From the NCBI GenBank assembly GCA_038087015.1, contig JASBNA010000100.1, positions 1 to 64,000 on the forward strand: a DNA stretch of 64,000 nt, written 5' to 3'. How positions within the stretch are numbered: position 1 is the stretch's first letter; every line of letters starts with the position of its first letter. The position numbers were made by a program, and so were the translations under genes. Of the stretch, positions 1-10,526 are shown piece by piece. The notes beneath the pieces were generated by a model. The model worked only from the letters and a program-made list of their open reading frames with translations. It did no database searches and had not been told where the DNA came from. The stretch is from Cerrena zonata. Its lineage: Eukaryota; Basidiomycota; Agaricomycetes; Polyporales; Cerrenaceae.

Positions 1-1373
1 AAAGGTGCTAGAGTTCGTGCATCCTTCTAAAGAAACTAGATGAAGTCTGGCATGCTGACCTCTGGTTAAAACCCTCCATAACCCTTTGATGATTGTAATT
101 TCGATAATCTCTGGCTTTGAAGTGTTTTCTTCTTGTCCTTTAAAATATTGTTCTAAGTTATCAACTGAAAGAAGGTCATTATTTGAATTTATATCAAGCT
201 TTCTCATTTTTGATTTTGGTTCTCCGAGATTTTCAACTGGTGAAGCTGATCCAAGAGTATCACTCCTTGGTGTATCTAAAATAGAAAACCACCAATCTTG
301 CTTCATAGTTAATCCATTGATTACAGCTTTGGAACTTTTAAGACCGGATAAAATTAACATTTCACTACTCATTTGTGGTTCATCCATAAAATCTTTTGAC
401 ATATTTCTAAAAATTTGTAAAAATTTACTTCTATAATCACCAACCAATCTTAATATACAAATACCTTCAGTTCTATTTATTAATAATTTAAGTTCTGGAT
501 TGGAATTTTCAGAATTATTAATTTGAAAATTAAACTTCTTTTAATATCTTTTATATAAGGTCTTGCATACAATACTGGAGATTCTTGTCTGGGGAAAGTT
601 TGTTTAAAGATTCCTTTGGACGATAAGTCAAATAAATCAATGATAATCTCTTGAGCATCAGTGTACGGACAACTATGTATCTTATATTTAATAATTTTTT
701 GTTCTAATGCAAGAAATCTATAATACTTGCATTCTTTTATTAATAATTTTCGATGTTCATCATTCTTAATCACGAGGGTATTCCCTTTCAAAATTTGAAT
801 TAAATCCCCAAATAATTTAGCACTTCTATTATTAACAGTAGCAGGCTGTTGAGGAGGAGGTCGTATAATGTTTTTCTGATCAATTAACCTCAAATTATCA
901 GTCAACATAGAATCATAATTTATCGAAAAATAGTTCGGATAATTCCCTGATTGTACTAACAAGTCCTTCGATATCTTAAAGATTCTCCTCCAATAATAGC
1001 AAAAACTGTCCTCGTTTGACAATTGTTCTTGTAATCTTTTCAATCCAAAGTAATAGCTATCACTCCAAATATGAACAAATTCAATTGCAGTATCAACAGA
1101 TATCCTATAACCTTGTAAATGATTGTAAATTTTTTTAAATATGTTGGGATTTCTATCAATAAACAAAATCTCTTCGGTGTTCTCTTCCTTATTGAAGAAT
1201 TGGGTGAAATAAGATGGGGCATCCGATGATAAAGATGCTCCGCTTAATCTAAACAATTTGTACCCAACTTGAATCGAGTAAACCTTTTCATGTGGTAATA
1301 TTTCGGGAATTTCTGGATCAAACTCTCTACTCCCCCGATACACTAACGGATTCTGTGAATATTCTGCGGACAT
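1..1373 (-). CDS. BTB/POZ (KCTD-type) protein, WHI2/YDR132C/YLR108C-like; 3' end cut by window edge, one frameshift
   Basis: The ATG is at 1373. Residues about 30-115 form a BTB/T1 fold, with a KVYSIQVGYKLFRLSGASLSS core followed by a DAPSYFTQFF stretch. This is typical of the yeast Whi2/YDR132C/YLR108C group, whose members act in stress and nutrient signalling; which member this is cannot be decided. The initial frame stops at 480, but the stop follows about 20 unfamiliar residues. Moving back one base at the TTTT run 539-542 opens a frame that runs uninterrupted off the left edge. That frame reads as conserved protein, for example LINRTEGICILRLVGDYRSK and LTMKQDWWFSILDTP. The gene is therefore one protein with an apparent 1-base deletion, extending beyond the window. 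It is divergent from the ARG81-like gene. The BTB assignment is firm, the subfamily inferred. Confidence 0.75.
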
Positions 1374-1732
1374 TCTCTAGTGTTGATAAGCTTTTTATCT
1401 TTAATTATGGTGCATTTTGCCAATTCTTTCAAAGGAAAAAAAGAAAGGCTAAAAGTTCCTCTCGCTTGTGTTTTCCCTTTTTTCGCCCAGCAGCGACTCA
1501 GAGCATCTCCAAGTCTGAAAGAAAAAAATTACATATAAACAGTTGATGTTCTTTGGAAAAATCTTCAAGACACCTTTCCTTCTTTTATAGATCTTAGTCT
1601 AGGGCTTTAAGAGGTGCTTGTTTGAATACTGTTAAGATTGAATGCTAGAAAAACCAATACGATCACCTTTTCTGCAAGTAAGTTAGAAGCTTTAAAGGGA
1701 ATAGCTAACCGAATTACTGCTAAAAAGAGATT
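1374..1732. promoter_or_regulatory. Divergent intergenic region, BTB gene and ARG81-like gene
   Basis: This 359-base AT-rich region is shared by two divergent genes. It contains purine-rich AAAAAGAAAG stretches on the BTB side. I saw no RNA gene and no clear binding site. Confidence 0.4.
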
Positions 1733-4171
1733 ATGGGACGTAAAACACGAAGTTTTACTGGATGTACGACTTGTAGGGCAAGGAAGGTGAAATGTGATTT
1801 AACTCGGCCAAAGTGTATGAGGTGTAATAAATCCAATTTAAAATGTGGAGGGTATGATATCGTATTAGGATGGATAGATCCATTAATGACAGATCCAAAG
1901 AATAATCAATTAGTAGCATTGAATTTGCAAAATGGTAAAATGATGGAGGTTGGCAGCGCTAATGAGAGTGGGAATATCACAACTACCACTGGAGTAACAT
2001 CTAAATTCCAAAGAAGAAATGTTGAATTGGTGAAATTCCCCAGAAGATTGAGATATGAAACGTACTTGAAGTTAAATAAGGTAGTTAATAGAATTGACGA
2101 ACAAGTTGAAAATCTAGGAGGTGGTGGGGGTTTCCAAATAGGTCCATTTGGAGTTTATGAATTTAGCCTTAAAAGAAGAAACCCGGTTTTCCAGGAAAAT
2201 TTGAAGAAGAAGCAGAGGACAACGATTCCAGCTCCGCGTGAGGTATCGATTATAGAACCGGAAAGACAGTCTATAGTTAAGGACGATCCTCCAATCATGA
2301 ACGAAGACTCTGACCAATCAGATGTAGAACCATTAGAATCAGTTGAACCAATTGAATCACTAAAGACTATTAAACCCAATTTGTCAAACCAATCAATTTT
2401 CTCCAAAAATGACAATTCATACGTTCATTATAACTTATTGGATAGTGCCAAGTTAACCATTTTGGCAATTAAGGGACCAAATTACAAATTTAATGAACAA
2501 AATATGTTTCATATTTTGTATCCAATTTTCTTTCCCAATATTGACAGTGATGATTGGGAGTCAAATGGGGAAATATTGAAAAATTATTGGGAAATTTCTA
2601 AGGGATCAAATCAGGTTATTGTTAAAAAAATGTTTTCTAATATAATACAAGAATTTACTAGTGATATTTTAACGATTATCAAGATAAATTTCGAGAAAAA
2701 TTATTTTGATACTCTATTGAAACCATATATCAGAAGTATAATTTGTGAATTTCTAATTGAGATGGATTGGAGAGGTATACCCAACATAGATGAAGAAGAA
2801 GAATTCAGTAATGAAGATACATTGAAAAGTATTAAACTATCAATAATATATTTATTAATTTCATTAACATTATTTAAGAAATCAAAAAATTCAAATAAAA
2901 ATATCAAAAATAACGTTGATCAATATTTTATTGATGAATGTTTAAAACATAGTATTGAGATTAGAAAATTAGCCCATAAAATTGTTAATTATCAACTAGA
3001 TGAGTATGATATCAATCAAGAAAAATTCGAAGATGATGAAAATTATGAGATTTTAATGATAATAATGATAATATTTATGATACAAATTGATTTAGATTAT
3101 GGGGTATTTGAGAATTTAGAACTATTATATGCCATTGCTGATAATATAATGAAATTAAATAAGTGGAAAAAATTAATCAAATCCAACGGATTTGTCAAAT
3201 GGTTAATGAGTTTAATGAAAATTCTGTCAATTTTTTATGAAAGCACTCAAGCGATAAATTTTTTCAATTATTCAATTAGTCAACGAGATGAAAAGAAAAA
3301 TTATGGGGATTTGGATGAAAATTACGATTTGATTGGAGAAGATGACGAAGATGATGATGACGAAGAAGACGAAGAAGATGATGACGAGAGTGAAGATGAC
3401 CACGTTCAAATCGAGTCTAGCAAATTGAATGACAATTACAAACCTATGTCATTTACTGTTAGTTTTAATGAACGGAACGATTTAGAAGATCGGATTGATG
3501 AAGTAGTTAATGAACCAGATAATAAAGTTTTGATTCCAGTACCCAACCGACTGACATGTGTTGATTGGAATAGTTGTTATGTCATGTATGGGTTACCATC
3601 ATCACTTATCAACTTATTGCATGAAATTGTTCATTTAACAAATCATAAAAATATATTTAGTAGAAGACATATAACTCCTAGAAATTTCCCAAGAATATGT
3701 GCAGAGATTGAGGATAGATTACTTAATTTCAAGATTGAAAAATACTGGAATTTGAAAAATGGCAAGTCATTTATATCAAAGTTTCACCAAGGGCTATACT
3801 ATAATTTCCAAAGTATGCATAATGCCATGATTGTTTATTTCTATCGATTAATAAAAGGAGATCACTTAAGAAATTATCAACAATTCATTGAACTACTGAT
3901 TGATAATTTGATAAAGTTGAAAAACTTGAATTTGAAAGAGTTTAAATCTTCTTTCTGGCCAATTTTGATTTGCGGCAGTGATATAATGATTGAAAATATT
4001 ACTTTACGCAAGAAATTTAAAAATTTATGGGACGATCAAATTTTTGATCGCTGTAACTATTGGAGAAGTAAGCAAATCTTATTTGAAATATGGAAAAGAA
4101 GAGAGGTGGGGGAAGATCATAGTTTTATGGATTTAGTTAGAGAATGGGGGATCATCCTTAGTTTGATTTAA
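1733..4171 (+). CDS. ARG81: Zn2Cys6 transcription factor, ARG81-like
   Basis: Predicted nuclear DNA-binding regulator of 812 aa. The N-terminal binuclear zinc cluster has Cys at 11, 14, 21, 28, 31 and 38 (C-x2-C-x6-C-x6-C-x2-C-x6-C), directly followed by CGGYDIVLGW. That extension is characteristic of the Arg81/ARGRII group, which controls arginine metabolism with MADS-box partners in Saccharomyces. A following FQRRNVELVKFPRRLRY segment also fits this family. A strongly acidic Asp/Glu stretch lies near residues 535-560 (bases about 3340-3400). The frame is intact and the ATG at 1733 is the first in frame before the cluster. From memory, Candida albicans also has ARG81 beside RGT1, as here. 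The zinc-cluster class is certain; the exact orthology is inferred. Confidence 0.7.
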   Translation: MGRKTRSFTGCTTCRARKVKCDLTRPKCMRCNKSNLKCGGYDIVLGWIDPLMTDPKNNQLVALNLQNGKMMEVGSANESGNITTTTGVTSKFQRRNVELVKFPRRLRYETYLKLNKVVNRIDEQVENLGGGGGFQIGPFGVYEFSLKRRNPVFQENLKKKQRTTIPAPREVSIIEPERQSIVKDDPPIMNEDSDQSDVEPLESVEPIESLKTIKPNLSNQSIFSKNDNSYVHYNLLDSAKLTILAIKGPNYKFNEQNMFHILYPIFFPNIDSDDWESNGEILKNYWEISKGSNQVIVKKMFSNIIQEFTSDILTIIKINFEKNYFDTLLKPYIRSIICEFLIEMDWRGIPNIDEEEEFSNEDTLKSIKLSIIYLLISLTLFKKSKNSNKNIKNNVDQYFIDECLKHSIEIRKLAHKIVNYQLDEYDINQEKFEDDENYEILMIIMIIFMIQIDLDYGVFENLELLYAIADNIMKLNKWKKLIKSNGFVKWLMSLMKILSIFYESTQAINFFNYSISQRDEKKNYGDLDENYDLIGEDDEDDDDEEDEEDDDESEDDHVQIESSKLNDNYKPMSFTVSFNERNDLEDRIDEVVNEPDNKVLIPVPNRLTCVDWNSCYVMYGLPSSLINLLHEIVHLTNHKNIFSRRHITPRNFPRICAEIEDRLLNFKIEKYWNLKNGKSFISKFHQGLYYNFQSMHNAMIVYFYRLIKGDHLRNYQQFIELLIDNLIKLKNLNLKEFKSSFWPILICGSDIMIENITLRKKFKNLWDDQIFDRCNYWRSKQILFEIWKRREVGEDHSFMDLVREWGIILSLI

Positions 4172-5239
4172 TAAAAATATAGGTTGTAAATTTTGCTGTA
4201 TGGGATTTCATTCTACATGCGAAACTACCTTAACGTATTTGCAAGTAACAGTTTCTTTTTGCACCCACAGTTGCCAGAACTCACAATCCTAGACTTGCTG
4301 CAGGTAGTACTCCAGGCTTGAGTATTTTGCAACAATGTAGACAAACAGGCATTCCATGAAGTTGCAAGCTCAATTCGCCTACAAAGCCAAGACACAACTG
4401 ACCCCTAGGACACCAAACACACCTTGAAGTTTCGACCTAAACATCCCCTTTAGACTCATGTTTTTGCAACTAGCCAAAAAGAACTAAGGTGGACCGGTAC
4501 CACTTCCGGTACCCTCCACCCAAATTGACCGGTTATCGAGACATCCGGGCGTGGTGGGGGGGCTCAAAAATTGTACGGGTCTCTTTCCGAACATGTACGG
4601 AGGCTTTGACTCGGGCCCTCTGTTCAGGGGGTCGTGTCCCGTGGCCCACCTTCGGATAATAGGAACAACTCACAAAGTAAAGTCCCCCGCTTTAACAAAA
4701 ACTACCAAAAATTATCCCCATACTCCAGATTTTCATTTGATTACTTTCAGACCCGGCCATTTTTTTCAGGTTGGCCAGGTGGTTTTGTAGTCTAATTTGA
4801 CCTTTGGTATAGAACCTGGGTATTTCGTGCTGGGCCATCTTCGCCAGACGCAGCGGGTGGCTTTCTGGCGCTGTGGAAGTGGGAAGAAAGCTAGTCATAC
4901 GGAAAAACTAACAGAATTCGAGTTTCTCGGGGCATTTTTTTTTTTTTTTTCTTTATTAAAAAGATTTTTTAAAAGATTTTTTTTTTTTTTTTTTTTTTTC
5001 GTTTTGTTTGGAGGTTTAATTTGTAGCGATTTTTACAGCGGCTAATTCTTTACTACTTCTTCTTTCACTATTGCTGTTAAGTAGATATACTGTTTTGCTG
5101 CTGTTGCTGCTAGTCTTGACACTGGAGTTACTGTTGGCGCCGCTGTTACTGTTACTGTGTTACTGTTAGTGCTGATTGGTGCTGGTTGGATTCACTTAAT
5201 TTAGCCGCCCTGAACACTAATTATAAGCTGTTGTTTAAG
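4172..5239. promoter_or_regulatory. Long upstream region of the RGT1-like gene: GC-rich block, T tracts, TACTG-rich leader
   Basis: No convincing gene is present. About 4490-4900 is unusually GC-rich for the window and contains GGTACC palindromes, runs of G, and TTTTTCAGGTTGGCCAGG at 4762-4779. Long pure T tracts occupy about 4937-5000. From about 5095 to 5185 the sequence is dominated by CTGTTACTG, TGCTG and GGTGCTGG units. The same order of parts occurs upstream of ADR1. Confidence 0.55.
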
Positions 5240-7869
5240 ATGTCAGATCAAGAATCTAAAGAACAATTGGTATCAAATAATCAACCAAGGAAAAGATCCA
5301 AGGTCTCTAGGGCTTGTGATTCTTGTAGAAGGAAAAAAATCAGATGTGACGCCGAGTATTCATCTATTCTTTCTAAGGTTACCAAAATATGTACGAATTG
5401 CTCCAAGAATAATGAGAACTGTTTGTTTTCAAGAGTGCCCGTTGAAAAGAGGTCCTTCCAAAGGGTATATTAAGGATTTGGAGGAAAAATTGGAAATCAC
5501 AACTCCTTCAAATAATAAACCAAGAGCAAGATCTTTTGGCGATAATCACTCCCCTTTGAAATCAATTAATACTAATTTCCCTAATGCTAGTTCAAATCCC
5601 AACTCAAATTCATCTCCCATAATATTACCTCCTTTATTACAACAGAATCCTCAATCGCAACAACCAACCTCTCCCTCAATTCAATCAAAAAACGTCTTAC
5701 CTCCAGTCATTAAAAAAGTCATTTTCTTCTTCTTCTCCTTCGAGTCCAAGAAACAGTTTGACGGTTAACGATTCTCAATCTTTAACCAAAGCAACTAGCC
5801 CTCCTATTCAAGGTCCTTTCTGGAAAGTTCCTTATGAGATGCCCGGTAATAGCTTGGGACTATCTAATGGCTTAAATTCAAATAATAATTCAAATTCAAA
5901 CACGAGAAGATCCTCCCTTGATTCTTTAAGCTCAACTTCAACTACAAATTCAAAATCAAGATTACCCCTGCTAAAACCGTCCTTATCAATCAATAGTGAT
6001 AATATTATAAGTGACTCTGATGACGATTTTTACTCAATCAAATCCAACTTTAGAAATTCCACCCAATCATTAAGTCCTCGTAATTCAGTCTCAAGTTTAT
6101 CAAGTTTATCAAATAAAATTAATAAAAACTTGAATTTAAATCCTTCAAATAATAATTTAACTCCACATTTACCTCAATTATTTCAATTACCTCCAGTTAA
6201 CCCTTCTGGGTTTTCTCCGTTTCCTTCTAATCATTCTCATTTCCAGCCTCCGGTCGCTGGTCCTGTCCCTGCCCCTCCCCATCCTCCTTCTGCCCCAGGC
6301 CATAATTATGGTCCAGGACCGGTTCCTGCCCCTACCCATGCCCCAGCCTATCCACCTGGACCGGGACAGGTACCTGGACCTGGACCTGGACCTGGGTCGG
6401 TTCCCCCAAATTCTGCTTCGACATACTTTAGTACTACAGTCAACTCCATCGAAACAAACTTGAAGATTTATTATATCAAATTCCATCCAAATTTCCCAAT
6501 CTTGCCTTTTAATCACTCAATTATTAATACTTCCCTTGAATCATTCAATTATCTAGACGATTTCCAAAAAAATATCATTGAATTGTTCAATTTAAGTTTA
6601 AATAGTTTGATCCATTACCAATACTCGAATTTAAATAACTTGATCAATTTATTTCATAAGGTTTTATCAATTTACCCTTTCAATCAATTCAATATCAAAA
6701 TTACTGATGATTTATTAGTGTTGTTTTTTTCTTCCTTGGTTTTAATTAATTATACCATACTTTTAAATGGTGATATATACTCGTTGGGGATCTCATTAAC
6801 TCTTTCAACTTTAAATGATTTCAAAGTTTTGGAAAATTTTAATGATTTAATCATTTCAGACTCAAAATTTGATTTCGATAATATTAAATTTTTCCTACCA
6901 AAAATTTACTATTCTATTTACTTGATTGATCATTGTTATTGTTTAAGTTTTGGTATTCAATCTTCTATTAACACAAATTTTGATTTGTTATTTGATAACT
7001 TAAATCTTTTGGTTCCTTCAAATTTCGTTCATGGCTTCTTAAATTTCAAAATAAATAAGATAGTTCATGATGTATTGGCTTCAAGAAATGATAAAATTTT
7101 CAAAAATCTCGGTAAAGTAAAAAGATATGATCCAAGCTGGGGTAATGTTTTATCATCTTCAAGTAATAACTATAATTTTGGTTCACTTTTTGTAAATTTG
7201 ATTAAGGATAAATATGAATTAACAGACTATTTAATTGAAATTCAAAATTTATTGAGTTCAATCAATTTTAAAAGTATTGATGATGATGATGACTCTTTAG
7301 AAATCTTAAATGATTATCAACTTAAATTGATTAGATTATTGAAAAAACTATCAACTTCAATAATCAATTTATCAAATTATATTTCAACTTTAAACTCACA
7401 ATTAAAGAAAAATTTGAATACTACTAATGAAATTTATAATCCTTTCCTCAATGTCAGTTACGGCCAATTATTCAAATTGATTAAATTATCCAAGTTAATT
7501 ACTGATTCTTTACTAAACCACAATAGTAATGATGAACTATTGAACCGTTCACTTAAAATTAATAATGATTTATCGATTTCGTTCAATTTACTAACCTCAA
7601 ATTTAAACTATCAAAACACCTCAAATAATTCAACACCAAATCTTAAAACAAAATCTCCTATAGGTGAGTCAAATTATGGTTTAGGTTCAGTTTCAATTAA
7701 TTTGATTAAAAATAAAATTGAGATTTATAATTTATCTTTTAATCAAAATTATAATTTAAATTCAAAAGCAAGCATTCCGAATAATATACGAATGAAATCT
7801 TGGAATGATGATTTCGTCAATACAATTATACCCTTTGTTGATAGGGAAGACATTGATGGATGGTATTAG
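5240..7869 (+). CDS. RGT1: RGT1-like Zn2Cys6 glucose-responsive repressor, split by two +1 frameshifts
   Basis: Rgt1 represses hexose-transporter genes when glucose is absent. The zinc cluster has Cys at 26, 29, 36, 51, 54 and 61. The long x14 spacer containing AEYSSILSKVTKI is a hallmark of Rgt1. The cluster lies in frame 5240-5440. The conserved continuation LKRGPSKGYIKDLEEKLE is in the next frame from 5442, and the rest runs in a third frame from 5716 to the stop. One extra base at about 5441 and one extra A in the A6 run 5712-5717 explain both breaks, giving about 875 aa. The middle carries a Pro/Gly-rich segment (bases about 6240-6410). The true ATG is 5240; the longer open frame upstream has no ATG. 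Identity is well supported; whether the breaks are real is not known. Confidence 0.8.
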
Positions 7870-8072
7870 GCTCTACGTTATTTATGATTTATACGTTTTT
7901 CTTCAATTTTAAATATTTGCATTTTACTCTTATTGGATATTTTTTTTCACAATTTTAATCTTGTAAGTACGAAAATAAATGATACATAAATATATTAATA
8001 TATTTCGAGGTTTAACTACTTGAACAAAGAACAAAAAGAGATTAAGAAAAATAACATTGATCAATCAAATGA

Positions 8073-9980
8073 TTAATCAATCTTAATTTGAGAATAGATT
8101 TTTTTAACAAAAAATAAGTTACTTATGAATCCAACAGAACCACAAACTAGGAAAACTAAAAGTGAAATTACAGATGAGTAACCAACATATAAAACTAAGG
8201 AGGTTAAACCACCTAATTTTTCACCACCAGTTAAGAATAAGGAATGTAAGAATACATATAATGCACAACCACCACCAATGAAAACTGATTTCCATTGCCA
8301 TTTATAGTTCTCTGAACATAAGGTATAGTAAATCATTAAAATAGAAATTAATGCAGTTGTTAAGATCATTAAGATGAAACAGAAGAACAAGAATCCAAAC
8401 ATATAAAAGATTCTGTTAAACCATAATGATGAGTAGATAAAGTACATTTCAACTGCAATTGATCCAAATGGGAAAATACCAGCAATAACCATTACTGGGA
8501 TTGATTTTAAATACCATGGTTGTTGAGGAATTTGTCTTGGAATTTGATTGGTTCTAACTGGAATTGATAAAAGAGGTCTTTTAGAAGCTAAAATTGAACC
8601 AACTACCGATAATGGAATTGAAATAGCAAACCAAATAACTATAATTGCAACCATAGTACCAACTGGAATAGCACCCGATGATTGAACATAAATCAAAAAG
8701 AAATTTAAGAAAACAAAAACTGAGAATAAAGTACCTGGAACAACAATTGGTGATAAGACTAAATTCAATTTCCAATCTTCACCTCCAAAGAATCTATAGA
8801 TGTATTGACTAACAAATGATCCAACAATACTAAAGAAGATGAAAAGAACAAAAATAAAAGTTGATAAAGCACCTCTATTAGATGGGGATAATAAACCAAA
8901 TAAAGCAAATGCTATAGTAACAAAAACCATTAAAAAGATTTGAACACCACTACCAACCAAAATTGATAATAACATTTTACGTTGAGGTGGTCTAAAAACA
9001 TCACCATGAACTAATTTCCAACCACTTTCATCAGAAATATCATCATCCAAGTTAACTTCATTATATTTAATGATATCGTTCTTCAAAGTTCTCATTAAGA
9101 TGTGAGTGATAATGATACCTAAAATTAAAACAATCAATGAAAAGTTAATTAAAGAAAACCATTGAATTTTTGGATCATAAACATGTAAATATTTATCCCA
9201 TCTAGTAGCCCAAGCAGTTTTGGAAGCAACGAATTTAACACTATAAGTATAAAGAACTTCAGTTTCACCATCTTTTTTCAAATGAACTTTGGTCAAATCT
9301 GAATTACATAATTCTTCCTTCTTAGCATCGGCAGGTAATTTACTTCTGTCTAAAGATTTAGGGTGAACAATGACACCAACAACTCTGTAATCACCCTTCT
9401 TTCTTTCGTGATATTCAACTGAGATATCAAAATGATTGAATAAATGAGGGGTATTATCTTCAACATCACCGATATTAAACCCAGCACCGTAGAAAAGATC
9501 TTTAGTTCTTAAATCACCAACTTGTCTTGCAGCTGGTAAACCATCAATAATCCAATTATGATTATAATTAGCTCTGATATTTCTATTCACAAAAACTGCA
9601 TCAGTTTTACTATACTTTGACTTACATAAACTTTCACAAGTTTTATCTTCTAACATATTGATTTGGAATGGAGAATTAAAAATTCTATCACCGAAAATAA
9701 TTGACCCTAATGATTCCAGTTGTTTCTTTGGGCCTCCATCTGGAGTACAAAAACGGAATTTTGGATAGTAGTAGTCATAAGAGTAAACGTATGTTTTGGA
9801 TGGTTCAACCTTAGCTTGATTGGATGATAAGTGATGCAATGATGGTGTTAAATGATTAACTAATAAAGGTATGGTATCACCTTTTTTATAATCAGTTGGT
9901 GCTACCCCTGGTAAATAAAACGCACTTGCCAAACTGATAAAACAGACAAGAGCTGTAAACCAATTATATAGCAAGCTCAT
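8073..9980 (-). CDS. EMP70: TM9SF/nonaspanin family protein (EMP70/TMN type)
   Basis: This 635-aa protein has a cleavable-looking signal peptide (residues about 1-20) followed by FYLPGVAPTDYKKGD, the start of mature nonaspanins. It then has a lumenal domain of about 260 residues with conserved Cys pairs (FCTPDGG, CESLCKS) and a C-terminal block of nine predicted membrane spans. Nonaspanins act in Golgi/endosome sorting and, in yeast, in adhesion and copper homeostasis. The length is close to S. cerevisiae Emp70. The last span ends near FFVKKIYSQIKID, a KxD-like C-terminus typical of TM9 Golgi-retention signals. The frame is intact. It is convergent with the RGT1-like gene, with a gap of about 200 bases. 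Confidence 0.92.
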   Translation of the reverse strand: MSLLYNWFTALVCFISLASAFYLPGVAPTDYKKGDTIPLLVNHLTPSLHHLSSNQAKVEPSKTYVYSYDYYYPKFRFCTPDGGPKKQLESLGSIIFGDRIFNSPFQINMLEDKTCESLCKSKYSKTDAVFVNRNIRANYNHNWIIDGLPAARQVGDLRTKDLFYGAGFNIGDVEDNTPHLFNHFDISVEYHERKKGDYRVVGVIVHPKSLDRSKLPADAKKEELCNSDLTKVHLKKDGETEVLYTYSVKFVASKTAWATRWDKYLHVYDPKIQWFSLINFSLIVLILGIIITHILMRTLKNDIIKYNEVNLDDDISDESGWKLVHGDVFRPPQRKMLLSILVGSGVQIFLMVFVTIAFALFGLLSPSNRGALSTFIFVLFIFFSIVGSFVSQYIYRFFGGEDWKLNLVLSPIVVPGTLFSVFVFLNFFLIYVQSSGAIPVGTMVAIIVIWFAISIPLSVVGSILASKRPLLSIPVRTNQIPRQIPQQPWYLKSIPVMVIAGIFPFGSIAVEMYFIYSSLWFNRIFYMFGFLFFCFILMILTTALISILMIYYTLCSENYKWQWKSVFIGGGCALYVFLHSLFLTGGEKLGGLTSLVLYVGYSSVISLLVFLVCGSVGFISNLFFVKKIYSQIKID

Positions 9981-10526
9981 CTTCCCTTACCTACTTATCA
10001 AAGCACGAAATATAGTATAATTGGTCCGTGATTTGTCAATCGACTTAATCAAAACAAGAGTAGTTGATATTTTTTTTTGACAAGTGTAGAGGTTCAGAAG
10101 TTCGCTCTCATGAAATTTTTCTACTCTCTTTTTTTTTTTTTGTTTTTTGTGTGGTGAACGTTTTATTTCATAGCATCTTTCCTGTCCATGTTCCTGAGTC
10201 GTTCAGTTTCTCAATAGGTTTTGTATTGAAAATTTATTCATCATGCATTTTGTTATAGTGAAACATGTAAAATCGAAAGTCTATTCGGTAGTAGTTGCTG
10301 GATTAGTTTCGACCTTGTAGATAATGATAATCAACCTGAGCGGATTAAATTACTAGATTCATTTCATATTTGATCTTTATGATTTTCTGCGTGTGTTGGG
10401 AATAGGTGATTTGGGTTATTCCGGTATTGGTTTATCGATATTTTTCAGTTTCATTTTGGGATCATTCGAGTAGAAAATTACAACTTTTGTTGTAGAGCGA
10501 AATAATCTTAGACTTCAGAGGCGTTG
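9981..10526. other. Intergenic region upstream of EMP70 and downstream of the UME6-like gene
   Basis: About 550 AT-rich bases with T-rich runs at about 10069-10078 and 10131-10145. No RNA gene, repeat or long supported frame was seen. Confidence 0.4.
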
